64,000 nt of DNA from NCBI GenBank assembly GCA_029298735.1, contig JANSLP010000069.1, forward strand, positions 1-64,000, written 5' to 3'. Positions 46,863 through 58,300 of the stretch are shown here, in pieces. Numbering within the stretch: position 1 is the stretch's first letter; every line of letters starts with the position of its first letter. A model generated the notes under the pieces. That model saw only the letters and a list, made by a program, of their open reading frames with translations. It was not told the origin of the DNA and did no database searches. Source of the DNA: Ophiostoma sp. CBS 140.51. Taxonomy: Eukaryota > Ascomycota > Sordariomycetes > Ophiostomatales > Ophiostomataceae. The position numbers and the translations under genes were made by a program.

Positions 46863-47434
46863 GAGCGTGGTGTGCGAGTAGACAATAAAAGAAAAGAAAG
46901 GACAGAGGTAAAATTATGAACAAGAACAGAGCATAAATCGGAAAGGTCGATGTTGCGAGTCCGCTATGAGATGGTGTAAGACAAGGGGGAGGGAACGGGG
47001 GTCCACCTCTAACAGCATGAGCGCATTACATAAGAATGCGGGCCGTTGCGATTTGGAGGGGTTTTGCAGCTCTTTAAAAGGCTTGTTTTCTGTTTCAATC
47101 TCTAGGTCTTCACTTGGTTTTATGTCCGCTGTGTTCGCCGAAAGTCCGGCTGTTTTGACTGTTTTGACTGATTTGTCTTTAACTATTGTTTTTAGACTTT
47201 TGGTTTTGATTTTGTCTTGTTTCCTGAGCTGGGATGCTTTGTCTCTTGATTGCTGCCAATTTATCCGTCAGCCGTTGGGAGGATGTTACGAGAAGACGGA
47301 AAATAGCCGATGTTGGACTTTACTTGAAAGAGTTGTGTGGAAGGAATCGGAATAGAAGACATTGGGTCTCAAAAGAGCTTCTTTATTCTGTCCCGGTCCT
47401 TCCCCGTCGTTCTGAAGCCCCAGTGGAAAGACCA
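46863..47434. other. Upstream region of the DUF1932 gene / 3' region of the FIST-like gene
   Basis: T-rich on the plus strand near 47.0-47.3 kb. It probably contains the 3' UTR of the gene ending at 47435. No gene is supported. Confidence 0.45.
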
Positions 47435-49368
47435 CTACCGCGGGTGCATGCTGCCCCAGACATAAGCATTAGGTGCATCCAGCTTGGTGCGGGTCGATGG
47501 TGCACCACTGTTGCTGTTGCTGCTTCTCGCAACTGCGGACAAGTACATGCCGTGGTTCGAGACGGCACCGAAATGATTGTGGATCAATGCGACTTCACCA
47601 GTTGTTGCAGTTTTGCTGTCCAGAATGGGCGGGCTGCCATCGTAGCCGGCATGCGCGCCGAGAGCAATCGACCACTCGGGACCGGTGTCGGCACTTTTGA
47701 GCGTCTCGCCCTCAACTTTCGTCCCCTCCACGCTGAGAGGCGCCACGAAAAATTGCACAAAGGCACCTGGCATGGCCACGCCGTCCACACCGCTCCCTTC
47801 ACTGGCTTCGCCAGCTGCCGCCTCTGCGTCGCTGACCTCTCGTCCCACAAGCGTCTCGTTCTTGAACGAGCGGATGAAACTGAGCATAGCCTCGTCGTCC
47901 ATTTCCTCGTCGCGACGCTCTTCGCCCAGAATCTTGTGAGACTGGGACGCGGAGTCACTGCTGGACTCAACCGACGACAGACTTGCGGCTGCAGGATGGC
48001 TCATTTGGGGATCGAGCGAAAGCAGGCCCTGCTTCAGTCCCCAACCGCCACCGCCGCTCACTGTAGATGTTAGTATGCGATATATAAGAAAGGGACATAT
48101 GGCTGGATAGATAGTGCACGGCGGAGAACTCACATATTCTGTGCAGACGGCATCCTGTGGCCAATAGCTCTGTAAAGTATGCTGATGCCTGTGCCGCTGC
48201 TTGCTGTTCAGCCGCAGGCGCGTGGTCTGCGTCGTTGGACAAAGCGTCTAATGATGACTCTTGTTCAGACTGCAGCTTTTGCTTGAGCTGCTCGTAAAAG
48301 GGTACAACCTGTGCCGGGACAACAAGTCCCCAAACAGCCAGTGCACCGTCCTCCAAAGCAGGCGATGCCCGACGGCGGGCCTTGAGCAGTGCCGGTATCT
48401 GCGCCTCAAGCTCACGGGCGGCCGGGATGGGCTTGCTCGTCTCCTTGTCAAACACTTGCCGCACAATGTTGCCCAGTCCAGACGCAATCTTGAGCGGTTC
48501 GGACAGCGGAAACAGGGGAGCAGACACGTTTGTCACGGCCTGTGATGGCGACGGCACCACAATCAGCTGCTGCTCGCGAGACTCCTGGTTCTGCCGCTGG
48601 AAACCGTTTTCGCCCGATGTCCACAGGCTGGCCAGCAATGTCGACCGCCGGCCGTTTTGGAAAATTGTGTTGCTCAACGGCAAAGTGACACGGAGAGACG
48701 TGCTGTCTGTTTCGGCCCCCGCCAACGGCGGTACTTCGACCGTCACGGCCGCATCCTTGTCCAGGTCGCTGCCAATTGAACCTCGGCTGCTCCGGAGAGC
48801 AGCTTTGCTGTCATCGCCCCGCCAGATGCCGGGCAGAAGCTTGTCGGTGTTGCCGTATGCAATGGACAGTCCTGAAACGGGCGGCCGCTCGTTTGGTCCA
48901 CCACTGACGCTTTTCGGGGACTGTGGTAATGCCAGAGCAGCCACGACGGCACACAAGACACTTGTCTCGTTGCTGTTGCTATCCTTTTGTTGACTCAATG
49001 GTAGTTGCTGCAGGAGATCCGCCAGGAACGCCTCGTCGTCGAGCCATGTTGCAAAATCAGGCGATGCCAGGATGACGGCGGCATTGTCAGGGCTGCCTGG
49101 TGATGGTGCCGTGTTCTGTGCAGCCAGCACGTCTTTTCGTGACCGGATTGTGTCAAGGAGGGCACTCTACACGCGTTAGATCCACGTCGCATTGTTGACG
49201 TCACGATGGTTGACTCACTTTGGAAGTGGACGGCGATGCCGCGATTGTGAATTGACCGCTTCGACGAGTGTGCGTCGACGAGAACCAACGCGCACATCGT
49301 GGCGCGGTACAGCATGGCCGAGACGTGACGGCCGCGGCCAGCCGAGGGCGCAAGGCTGAGAGCGTCAT
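47435..49368 (-). CDS. Conserved fungal protein, possibly FIST-domain, with presequence-like N-terminus
   Basis: Three exons, 49368-49219, 49166-48134 and 48060-47435, encode 602 residues. Exon 1 encodes 50 Arg/Ser/Thr-rich residues with almost no acidic residues (MTLSALRPRLAAAVTSRP..), resembling a mitochondrial presequence. Exon 2 begins SALLDTIRSRKDVLAAQN and contains a hydrophobic ATWLDDEAFLADLLQQLP segment and SGLSIAYGNTDKLLPGIW, which recall the FIST domain of sensory proteins and human FBXO22. The splice into exon 3 (phase 1) restores LHRILSGGGGWGLKQGLLSLDP, a Gly-rich motif I take as conserved in fungal relatives. Function is unknown; a sensory or ligand-binding role is only inferred from the FIST resemblance. 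The gene is divergent from the valyl-tRNA synthetase gene. Confidence 0.7.
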
Positions 49369-50320
49369 GGCAGCTCGAATGTGAGTCTTTAAAAAAAGGT
49401 GAGACAGAATGAAAGGGTGATATTAGAAGTTAATTGGAGACATTGAATTGGGGAATGAAGGAGGTAGTCAATTAAAGTAATGGTCACAAAGACAGGCCGT
49501 CAACACCCGTCGGCTCAGATGTGAGAATCTCAGCTTGTTTTTTCTCCGTCTTTCACGTCACGAGCGCCCTGAAGCTATTCAGAGTTTTCTAAGACGGAAC
49601 AATTACAGGTCGCAGATCAATACACGAGCTTACACCAACGGGCCTGTGATTGGGGCCTATAGCGATCGCGCCTTCCCCTAGAGCTAACGATCTGCAGCGG
49701 TTTCCTGTTGGGACGACTGGCGCACAGGCACAGGCACGATGACAGGCCTGGCCACTGGCTTGACTGGCACTTGCCTCTTTCAGCAGCCAATTGGCCATCG
49801 CCATTGGTTCCTTCCATTGGCCACTTCGCCTTCACCGCCTGCCCCATAGCGCCTCCCCGATTGTCTTTTTCTGTCGTTTTATGCCCTTTCCCCGCTGCGA
49901 AAACTGCCCACTGCCCCTCACAGCTATCTGGAATAATGCTTCAGAACAGTTGCAGAAACGGCAGGTGCAACCACCACCAAAACACCACCAAAGACCACCA
50001 AACACAGCAACGACACCAAAAAAGCGTGACTCAGAAAAAGTGTGACTCGCCCTAAAACAGCCCGCTCCAAAACGAAGATATCTCGAAATCGAGAAACTAG
50101 AAAAGAAGGCTGAACCGATCCTCCTCCGCTTTTTTCTCTTCCCCCCCCCAGACCCAGACCCATTGTCTTTTGACGCTTTGCTCTTTTCATACGAGCCTTG
50201 TGTTTTTCTGTTGTTTTTCCCTCCGAGGACGCCAAAACGTCGTCCTTTCGCATCTTCCGCGCGCTTCTGGTGCGCCCGTCACCCGCAACAACCCGGACAC
50301 TCTTCCGTGCACGTGCAACT
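49369..50320. promoter_or_regulatory. Divergent promoter, FIST-like gene / VAS1
   Basis: No gene is supported. The right part is the VAS1 leader. The frame of the VAS1 start codon is open, without ATG, from 50174 to 50320. Confidence 0.55.
50237..50320 (+). promoter_or_regulatory. Candidate non-AUG-initiated mitochondrial presequence of ValRS
   Basis: In frame with the VAS1 ATG, the 28 codons from ACG (50237-50239) encode SSFRIFRALLVRP, SPATTRTLF and RARAT, with six Arg and no acidic residue. The ACG has A at -3 (GCCAAA before it). TTG at 50198, CTG at 50267 and GTG at 50270 are other near-cognate candidates. The frame closes upstream at TGA 50171-50173. Confidence 0.45.
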
Positions 50321-53300
50321 ATGGCGACAAGTGAGTGAGGAGGCAATGGTACCGTTGTTGGCCATGGCATTGACTGACTCTGTGCTTGCAGACCCCCCCG
50401 CCGAGGCCCCGCCTGCCCAGGGCGATGCGGCCGCCCCGAAAGTGAAGACCGACAAGGAGATTGAGCGCGATCGCAAGAAGGCCGAGAAGCTCGCCAAGTT
50501 CCAGCAGAAGCAGGCGGCCCAGAAGGCTGCCGCTGCGGCCTCGGCTGCCAACACTGACCCGGCTGCCGCCGCCGCCGCCAGCGAGAAGAAGGCCAAGGCC
50601 AAGGCCGCCAAGGCTGCGGCTGCCGAGGAGACGCTGGCTCCCTATGTCAACGACACGCCCACCGGCGAGAAGAAGCGCCTGCGGCCCCTCGACGACCCCT
50701 ACTACAAGTCGTACAACCCCGTGGCCGTCGAGAGTGCCTGGTACGAGTACTGGGAGAAGGCCAAGTTCTTCGAGCCCGAGTTTGGCGCCGACGGCAACGA
50801 GAAGGAAAAGGGCCGCTTCGTCATTTCCCACCCGCCGCCCAACGTCACGGGCTCGCTTCACATGGGCCACGCCCTCGGCGACTCGCTGCAGGACATTATG
50901 ATCCGCTACTACCGCATGAAGGGCAAGACCACGCTGTGGCTGCCGGGTTGTGATCACGCCGGTATTGCCACCCAGAGCGTTGTCGAGACCATGCTGTACC
51001 GCCGCGAGGGCAAGACCCGCCACGATCTCGGTCGTGATGCGTTCATCAAGACTGTCTGGGACTGGAAGACACAGTACCACGCGAACATCAACAACGCCCT
51101 GCGCAAGATGGGCGGCTCCTTTGACTGGTCGCGTGAGGCCTTCACCATGGATGAGAACCTGAGCGCTGCTGTCCAGGAGACGTTTGTGCGTCTGCACGAG
51201 GAGGGCACCATCTTCCGTGCCAACCGTCTTGTCAACTGGGACTCCAAGCTCAACACGGCCCTGTCCAACCTCGAGGTCAACAACAAAGACCTGACCGGCC
51301 GCACGCTGCTCGATGTGCCCGGCTACACCAAGAAGGTCGAGTTTGGTGTCATTGTCCATTTCAAGTACCAGATTGAGGGCTCCGACGAGACCATTGAGGT
51401 CGCCACCACCCGTCTCGAGACCATGCTCGGTGACACCGGTATCGCCGTCCACCCCCAGGACGACCGCTACAAGCACCTTGTCGGCAAGCGCGTTGTCCAC
51501 CCGTTCATCAAGGACCGTGTCATGGTCATTGTGGCCGACGACTACGTCGACCGCGAGTTTGGTACTGGTGCCGTCAAGATCACCCCCGCCCACGACGCCA
51601 ACGATTTCGCCATTGGTGAGCGCCACAAGCTTGAGTTTATCAACATTCTGACCGACGACGGCCTGATCAACGAGAACGGTGGCCCCTACGCCGGCCAGAA
51701 GCGCTTCGATGTGCGCTACACCATTGCCGAGGACCTCAAGAAGCTGGGTCTGTACGTCGACAAGAAGGACAACCCCATGGTTGTGCCCCTGTCGGAGCGC
51801 AGCAAGGACGTTGTCGAGCCCCGCCTCAAGCCCCAATGGTGGATGCGCATGGGCGAGATGGCCCAAATGGCCGTCCAGGCCCTGGACGACAAGCAGTTCA
51901 AGATCAAGCCCGAGTCCGCCGACCGCAGCTTCCGCCACTGGATGGCCAACATCACCGACTGGTGTATCTCGCGCCAGCTCTGGTGGGGCCACCAGTGCCC
52001 CGTGTGGCTGGCCCACATTGAGGGCGAGGAGGAGAGCGACGCCGGCGACAACTCGCGCTGGTTCGCTGCCAAGTCCGAAGAGGAGGCGCTCGCCAAGGCC
52101 ACAAAGGCCTTCCCCGGCAAGACCGTTCGTCTTGTCCGCGACGAGGACGTGCTCGACACTTGGTTCTCGTCTGGTCTGTGGCCCTTCTCGACGCTCGGCT
52201 GGCCCAAGGAGACGCCCGACTTTGAGAAGCTGTTCCCCACGTCGATGCTCGAGACCGGCTGGGACATTTTGTTCTTCTGGATCGCCCGCATGGTCATGCT
52301 GAGTCTCAAGCTGACCGGCAAGGTCCCCTTTTACGAGGTCTACTGCCACCCGCTCGTCCGCGATTCCGACGGTCGCAAGATGTCCAAGTCTCTGGGCAAC
52401 GTCATTAGCCCGCTCGACGTCATCTCGGGTATCAGCCTCGAGGAGCTCAACAACTCGCTGCTCAAGGGCAACCTGGACCCCCTCGAGGTGCAAAAGGCCA
52501 TCAAGTACCAGAAGTCCGCGTTCCCCCAGGGAATCCCCGAGTGCGGCGCTGACGGTTTGCGCATGTGCCTGGCCAACTACGTGACGGGCGGCGGCGACAT
52601 CAACTTTGACATCAAGGTCATGCACGCCTACCGCCGCTTCTGTAACAAGATTTGGAACGCCTCCAAGTTTGTGCTCGGCAACCTCGAGGCCCACAGCACG
52701 GGTGAGGCCAGCTTCCAGCCGCGTGCCAAGCGCCAGCTCGGTGGCCACGAGTCGCTGGCCGAGCTCTGGATTCTGGCCAAGATGAACAAGGCCGCCAAGG
52801 AGATTGGCCACGCTGTCGAGGAGCGCGAGTTCAAGAACTCGTCCAATGCTCTCTACAACTTTTGGTACTCGGAGCTCTGCGATGTCTTTATCGAGAACTC
52901 TAAGGCCATTATCTCGGATGGTACGCCCGAGCAGCGCGAGTCGGCGCTCCAGACGCTGTACAGCGCCCTGGAGACGGCGCTCCTGCTGAGCCACCCCTTC
53001 TTGCCCTTCATTACCGAAGAGCTGTGGCAGCGCCTGCCCCGCCGCCCCGAGGACAAGACGCCCTCGATTGTTGTGGCCAGCTATCCCGAGTACGACGCCC
53101 AGTTCGAGAACGCGGAAGCCGAGGCTGCCTACCAGCTTGTTCTCGACGCCTCGCGCGGTATCCGTTCGCTTGTCGTCGAGTACCCCTTGCCCAAGGACGC
53201 CGCCCTTGAGGTCTTTGTCCAGACCACCACCGACGACGCCCACGCCACCGCTACCCAGGAAGTGCCCGCTATCCGCTCGCTGCTCGGTAAAGCAGGCGGC

Positions 53301-53624
53301 AACGCCAAGATTACCGTGCTGGCGCCCAAGGATGCCCGGCCGGCCGGCTGTGTGGCCGTCCAGGTGTCGGGTGCGGCCTCGGTCTACCTGCACGTCAAGG
53401 GCCATGTCGACTTGGACGCGGAGATCAAAAAGGCCCAGACCAAGCTGAGCAAGGCGTCGGCGAACGCGGCCAAGACGCGCAAGCTGGTGGGTGATGCCAC
53501 CTACAAGGAGAAGGTGGCGGCGGCGACGCAGGAGCAGGACCAGCAGAAGCTGGCGGAGCAGGAGAGCGAGGTGCAGCAGCTGGAGCAGACTGTGCAGCAG
53601 TTTGAGGCTCTGAAGTTGGAGTAG
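50321..53624 (+). CDS. VAS1: Valyl-tRNA synthetase (class I)
   Basis: Two exons, 50321-50330 and 50392-53624, encode 1080 residues. Exon 1 is only 10 bases (MAT plus one base). The 61-base GTGAGT..CAG intron leads to NPPAEAP. Residues 5-100 form a Lys/Ala-rich eukaryotic appended helix. The class I signatures are HMGH (160-163) and KMSKS (666-670). The editing (CP1) domain lies between, with TTRLETMLGDTG and a GTGAVKITPAHDANDF block. The anticodon-binding region is followed by a C-terminal coiled coil (AEIKKAQTKLSKAS..). It charges tRNA-Val. In most fungi one gene supplies both cytosol and mitochondria; here the AUG form lacks a presequence and the upstream frame may provide one. Strong codon bias fits high expression. 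Confidence 0.97.
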
Positions 53625-54145
53625 AAAGTCACGGCAGTGAATCAAAACAAAAAGGGGTGGTACAACAACATGTGTGCGCACATTATAGGTATTCAATAGT
53701 TTATTTTTGATTGTATTTAGATGTTCAAGGTGGAATGAAATACGAGAGATTTCAGAGACTGAAAGACTGAAAAAGGTTCATGATTTGTGTGAATACTGTG
53801 TATGCTAATTAATGACTGACCTGAGTGTGTTTTTATCGATCCTATCCGAGCAAGAACAAAGCGAGAGAAGACAACATAAGGCAACGTAAAGAGAGTAAAA
53901 ATCAAAGCAGCCGTCCCAGTATGAAAGCGAAAGAAACAAGAAGAACAACGAAGACAGAAAAAGGATGCGTCCCAAAATGTATATGTACAAGAAGCTCGCT
54001 GAGCGAGGAGATGAAAAAAGATGGTGGACATGGAAGTGTGTTTGTGAACGAACGTCGAGAAGAGAAGAAGAGAAAAGAAACGACCGTTATTGCAGACGAC
54101 CTGCATGGGGTATCATGGTTCTTGGGAGAGGACGCTTGTTCCCTC
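53625..54145. other. Convergent 3' region VAS1 / bem46
   Basis: AT-rich then A-rich sequence between convergent genes, likely both 3' UTRs; no gene is seen. Confidence 0.5.
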
Positions 54146-55333
54146 CTACAACAGGGGCTTCTCGGTCGGGCCCTCGTCGGTGGCCGAGGCAACAAAATCG
54201 GCAATGGCCTCAAAGTAGCCCTCCTCGAGCACACTGCTATTGTGGTCGCCCAGCGGCAGCGGCTTCCAGATCTTGTTGGGCGCCTGGGACAGGTCGTACA
54301 GCTGGCGCATATGGCTCGGCGGGACGATTTCGTCTTTCAGGCCAGACAAAAAGAGAATGGGCACCTTGGTAATAGTCGGAATCACCGAGTCGCTCGGCCA
54401 GACTTGGTGGCACAACAATGTCAAGTAGCGAGCAGGCGGCAGGATCTGGGGGATCAGCTTGCGCATGCTGAGGAACGTGTTCTCCAGAATGAGGCCGACA
54501 ACGTCGCCCTTGGCCTGGTTCTCGGCCACCAAACGAATGGAGACGGCACCGCCCAGACTCTGGCCGTACACAATAAACTTGTGTGTGCTGGTCTCGGCGC
54601 GGTTCCTCAGGTAGTCGAGGGCGGTCTGGGCATCGACATTCAACCCGGACTCGCCCGGCTCGCCCGTCGAGCTGCCGTAGCCGCGGTACTCAAGCATAAA
54701 GATGTTGCACCCGACAAGGTGGCGGAGCATGCGGGCAATGGGCAGGCGGTGGCCAATGTTGCCCGCGTTGCCGTGGAACATGATGACGGTAGTCCGGGCG
54801 TGGCGGCTGTTGCGGGCATCACCGGGCCCTCGTGGGCCACGAATGTAAAAGGCGGCAAGCTTCTCGCCATCGTCGGTGGGGATCACGAGCTCTTCAAAGT
54901 CGGTGAGGCCAAACTGTTTGGGGCTGGGGATGTCGTTGCGGGCGTTGGCGGGGACAGAGGATGGGTAGATGAGGGATCTGAACGAGGCGAAGAGGGTCAG
55001 CATGTGCACGTCTGTCGGACGGGAGGCGTCTTCTAGTCCGATAGGTTGAGGTTCGGGACTCACTTTTGCTTAAAGTAGAGGAGGGATGTGAGGACAGCAG
55101 CGACACCCTATGACAGATGACAGGTCAGTATGAGGCGAGGGGACAACGCAGTTTCAGCACTTCTGCCCGAGGGGAGGCGAGTGAAGGCAACAAGAAGAAC
55201 GTACAGTCGACGCAATGGCCGGCAGGCGCATGTAGGAGGCGGCCGACCCCAGCAGCGAGACGGTCTGCTCGAGAAAGGTGGCTGTTGCAGCGCCGCCTGC
55301 ACCGCCCGAGCCGCCAGAAGGAGGCGAGCTCAT
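54146..55333 (-). CDS. bem46: Bem46-like alpha/beta hydrolase, membrane anchored
   Basis: Three exons, 55333-55205, 55107-55064 and 54977-54146, encode 334 residues. Exon 1 is Gly/Ala-rich, then hydrophobic. Exon 2 (44 bases, GVAAVLTSLLYFKQ) completes an N-terminal membrane segment. Exon 3 begins SLIYPSSVPANARNDIPSP, the junction conserved in Bem46 proteins. The alpha/beta hydrolase core shows HGNAGNIGHR, EYRGYGSSTGEP, the nucleophile elbow YGQSLGG, Asp in SGLKDEIVPP and His in GDHNS. Fungal Bem46 proteins sit at the ER and cell periphery and affect polarity or ascospore germination; the substrate is unknown. Without splicing, the frame starts at an internal unconserved ATG, so the spliced model is preferred. 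Confidence 0.92.
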
Positions 55334-58300
55334 CGTCGTCGAGTTGGAGGACGTGAGAGTAGACCCAAACGAAGACGAGGAGGCGGCAGCGTTCAGTTTT
55401 GGTCGTGGGGCGTCGAGACTTTTTGTGCTGCGAGTGTTTTTGTTTTTGCTCAAGCTGTCGATGCTATTATCGAGTCCCTTGGACGATGATCGAAAGTTGA
55501 GGCTCCTTAAAGGTGGAAGTTAGTTACGCGCAACTCCCAAATTTTAGTGCTTTCCAAGCTCGTGGTGTGTGGGGAGAGACAAAAAATAGGAGGCAGACAG
55601 CCTTGGAGCTTGGAGTTTGCTAGCTTGTGCCTTGTCTCTCCTCTCGTTCGTCCCTCCGTGTTCCGTTCCGTGTTCCGTCCAGGTATCTTGTATCTTGAAT
55701 CTTTGCTTACTTTTTTCGTCGCATCCAACAGAGACCAATGGCGTCGGTCGGCGCATAGAAATAATAAAAAGAAGATAAGCAACTACCCTATTCTTTTCTC
55801 GCCGGTTTTGCTAGAGTTGCTGGAGTTGCCAAAGTTTCTTTTGCTTCTGGCAGAATCTCGCTTCGGTTCCGGGACAGCTAATTTTGCACAAATTCCTGGC
55901 TGAATTCCAAGTGGTGGTCTCGAAGGATTGCCGTCAAGCTTGCTGCTCGTCGTATCTGTACTTTGTGTATTCCGTGCTTGTAATTCTGTATTTCTGTACT
56001 TTTGTGCTCGTAAGTAGGAGTGGTCGTCGGTCGTCGTAATGAGAGCGGTGAAGAGGAGGAAGGACTTGTGTCGTGGCAAGCTGCCGGGCGAAAGTGCAGC
56101 AATAGGTAGGGCGGGCGGTGCAATGAGGCGAGAGGAGGTCAATTGGAAGTGAGCCGAGTTCGTGGGACAGTGGATGAAGAAGATGAAAGAGGAGAGAAGG
56201 AGAAACAAAAGGAAAGACAGTTTTCGATGCGATGTCGGGTTATTTTTCTTTGCAACTCGTTCGCTCCTTCTAACCTTGTCTTGCTTGTGCCAGTATCCTC
56301 TTTTTACTCATTGTTCAGGGAAGGCACGGTGCAGTGCCTGCAAACCGTATTGTGGAGTGAATAATTAATTACGGCGTAGTTTCGTACTGTTGGTGGCTCT
56401 TACCCTCTTTTTGCGTCTTTTGCGTCGCTGTGTCTCTGCGTTGTCTCCTGTACTCTATCAAAATACAAAAATACCCCTGGCTCTTGCCCAAATGCAGGGA
56501 ATCACCAGACCGCTACATCATTGATGAGTTTAATGGGGTTTTCCTGCAGTAAAAGATGGAGCAAACAGCATGCTGTTGTCTGCCCCTGAACGTCTCTTAT
56601 TCAAACGGCGCTATTGAATGCTGGCGATGTGGTGAAGCAGAAGGAGGAAAGAAGCTGGCTTGAGCTTGGGTCAAGCTGTTACAGCGGCGCATTTTGAATT
56701 CTGCCGGGCCGCGGCTTTTCAGATACCACGCAAGCACAGGCATAAAAAGCACAGAGACACAGAGAAATGAAAGGAGAATAGGAGGAAAACAAGAAAATAG
56801 AGGGGAAAGGCGGTCAGAGCACCTCAGCAGCAAACAAGCGACGGCACTGGGCCTTTTGGGTCATTTTGGGTGAAATCGACGTAATACGGGGACGCCGCAT
56901 AAACAGAGAAGCGAGCGAGATGCCCAGGGTCAAGGGGGTGAGGGCAAGATGTAGCAAAGATAAAGAGGCGCAAAAGACGCTGTAAAAAGAGCATCTGGAC
57001 AGTTTTGTAGGCCCTCCTGTGGATGTTCCACTTGCTCAAACAGACTGATGTTCGACCAGTCGTTCCTTCCACCAGTTCTTTTCGACCCGCGCCTTCCTTC
57101 GTCTCAACTCGGGCCACAAACATGATCCTCACCGTCTTCTAGAAGACCCAGAAGGAGACCCAGAAAAGACCCATTCTTGTTCTTTTCCTTCTCGTGACTT
57201 TCCGCAGATTACCACATCATTCAAACTCCCGCTCTCGAAATACACGAAATACACACGATCTCACCTCACCACCGGCGCCATCGCCATCTTTGTCCTAGGA
57301 CACAATTTGTCCACCGAAGAATCAAAGTCTGGCTCGAGAGTCTGGCTCAAAAGAAAAAGAGTGGCCCCTTATGCAAGGTACGCACATTTGATAGTTATGC
57401 GCCGCCCGTTTCTTCTCAAACGAGCATAGAGCCGAATCTCCCCTTCTCGTTGCAATTTGAACCAGTGTGGTCACCACACAAACGGACGCCAAAAAGGCCC
57501 GCATGATAGGTCGCTTTTTGTCGACTTTCGAATTCAAGAAAAGAGACAGGGGTCTGCTGTTAGCGCCAACACGGGGTCGCGGAGGAGCGCCCCTCGCCCC
57601 TCGCGACCTTTCAGGTCCAAGAAAGTTAAATTAGATTTTCGGTCGCGCACGCGCCCAGTATCGTGAAGTTGTGAAGGTGGTCAAAGATGGTGGTGAGAGA
57701 GAAGGACCAAAAAGGGGGAAACGCGCAAGGGTGGGCAAGTATGGGCAAGGGTGGACGAGGATGGTCCCGGATTTGGTGCTATTGTGGGCTGCCAGACAGA
57801 AAAAGAGCTCTTGCGACATTCGCGATACGACAGATTCCTCGCCCAGCTTGGCCTCCTAAAATTACGACGTGACCAGATACCGGTAGCTGACTGCAGGGCG
57901 AGATTGCGCTTTTCCACAAGATGCCTGTTGACCTCGTGGTGAGAGGAGGGGTAAGACAGGACGACAAAGTGGGAGGAACAGAGAGGGAGCTCCAGAGAGG
58001 GGAGAACGACGTCACCCAAGCACGGCGAGCGGCAGAGCGAAAGGCAGGGCCCGCGATGATGAGACCTCTTGGGACGGTGATGGCCTGGTCTGTCGTGACG
58101 GGCCTGGCGGGAGATGGACGACTGTCGTGGCCATGAGGCCTAGTACATGAGAGGACATGAAAGGGACACGAGGGAAGAAGAACACAAAGGTTGGACACAG
58201 CAGACATAAAAGGTCATGCGCTCAGCTTGGTGTCTCCTTTTCCATGCGACGCCGTCGTTCTCACCACACCACCTTTTGCGATGTTTATTTTAGTCTCCTG

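Noticed and set aside
50163..50400. ValRS start at TTG 50163, reading through the first intron in frame
   Set aside because: It needs intron retention and a non-AUG start. The spliced ATG model and the upstream leader in the other frame are simpler, though a retained-intron isoform is not excluded.
50319..53696. 1125-residue open frame antisense to VAS1
   Set aside because: It shadows a highly codon-biased gene; Leu/Gly/Val-rich with no domain.
22188..55333. A biosynthetic or defence gene cluster
   Set aside because: The genes are housekeeping or regulatory, on mixed strands with separate promoters; no backbone synthase, transporter set or NLR-type gene is present.
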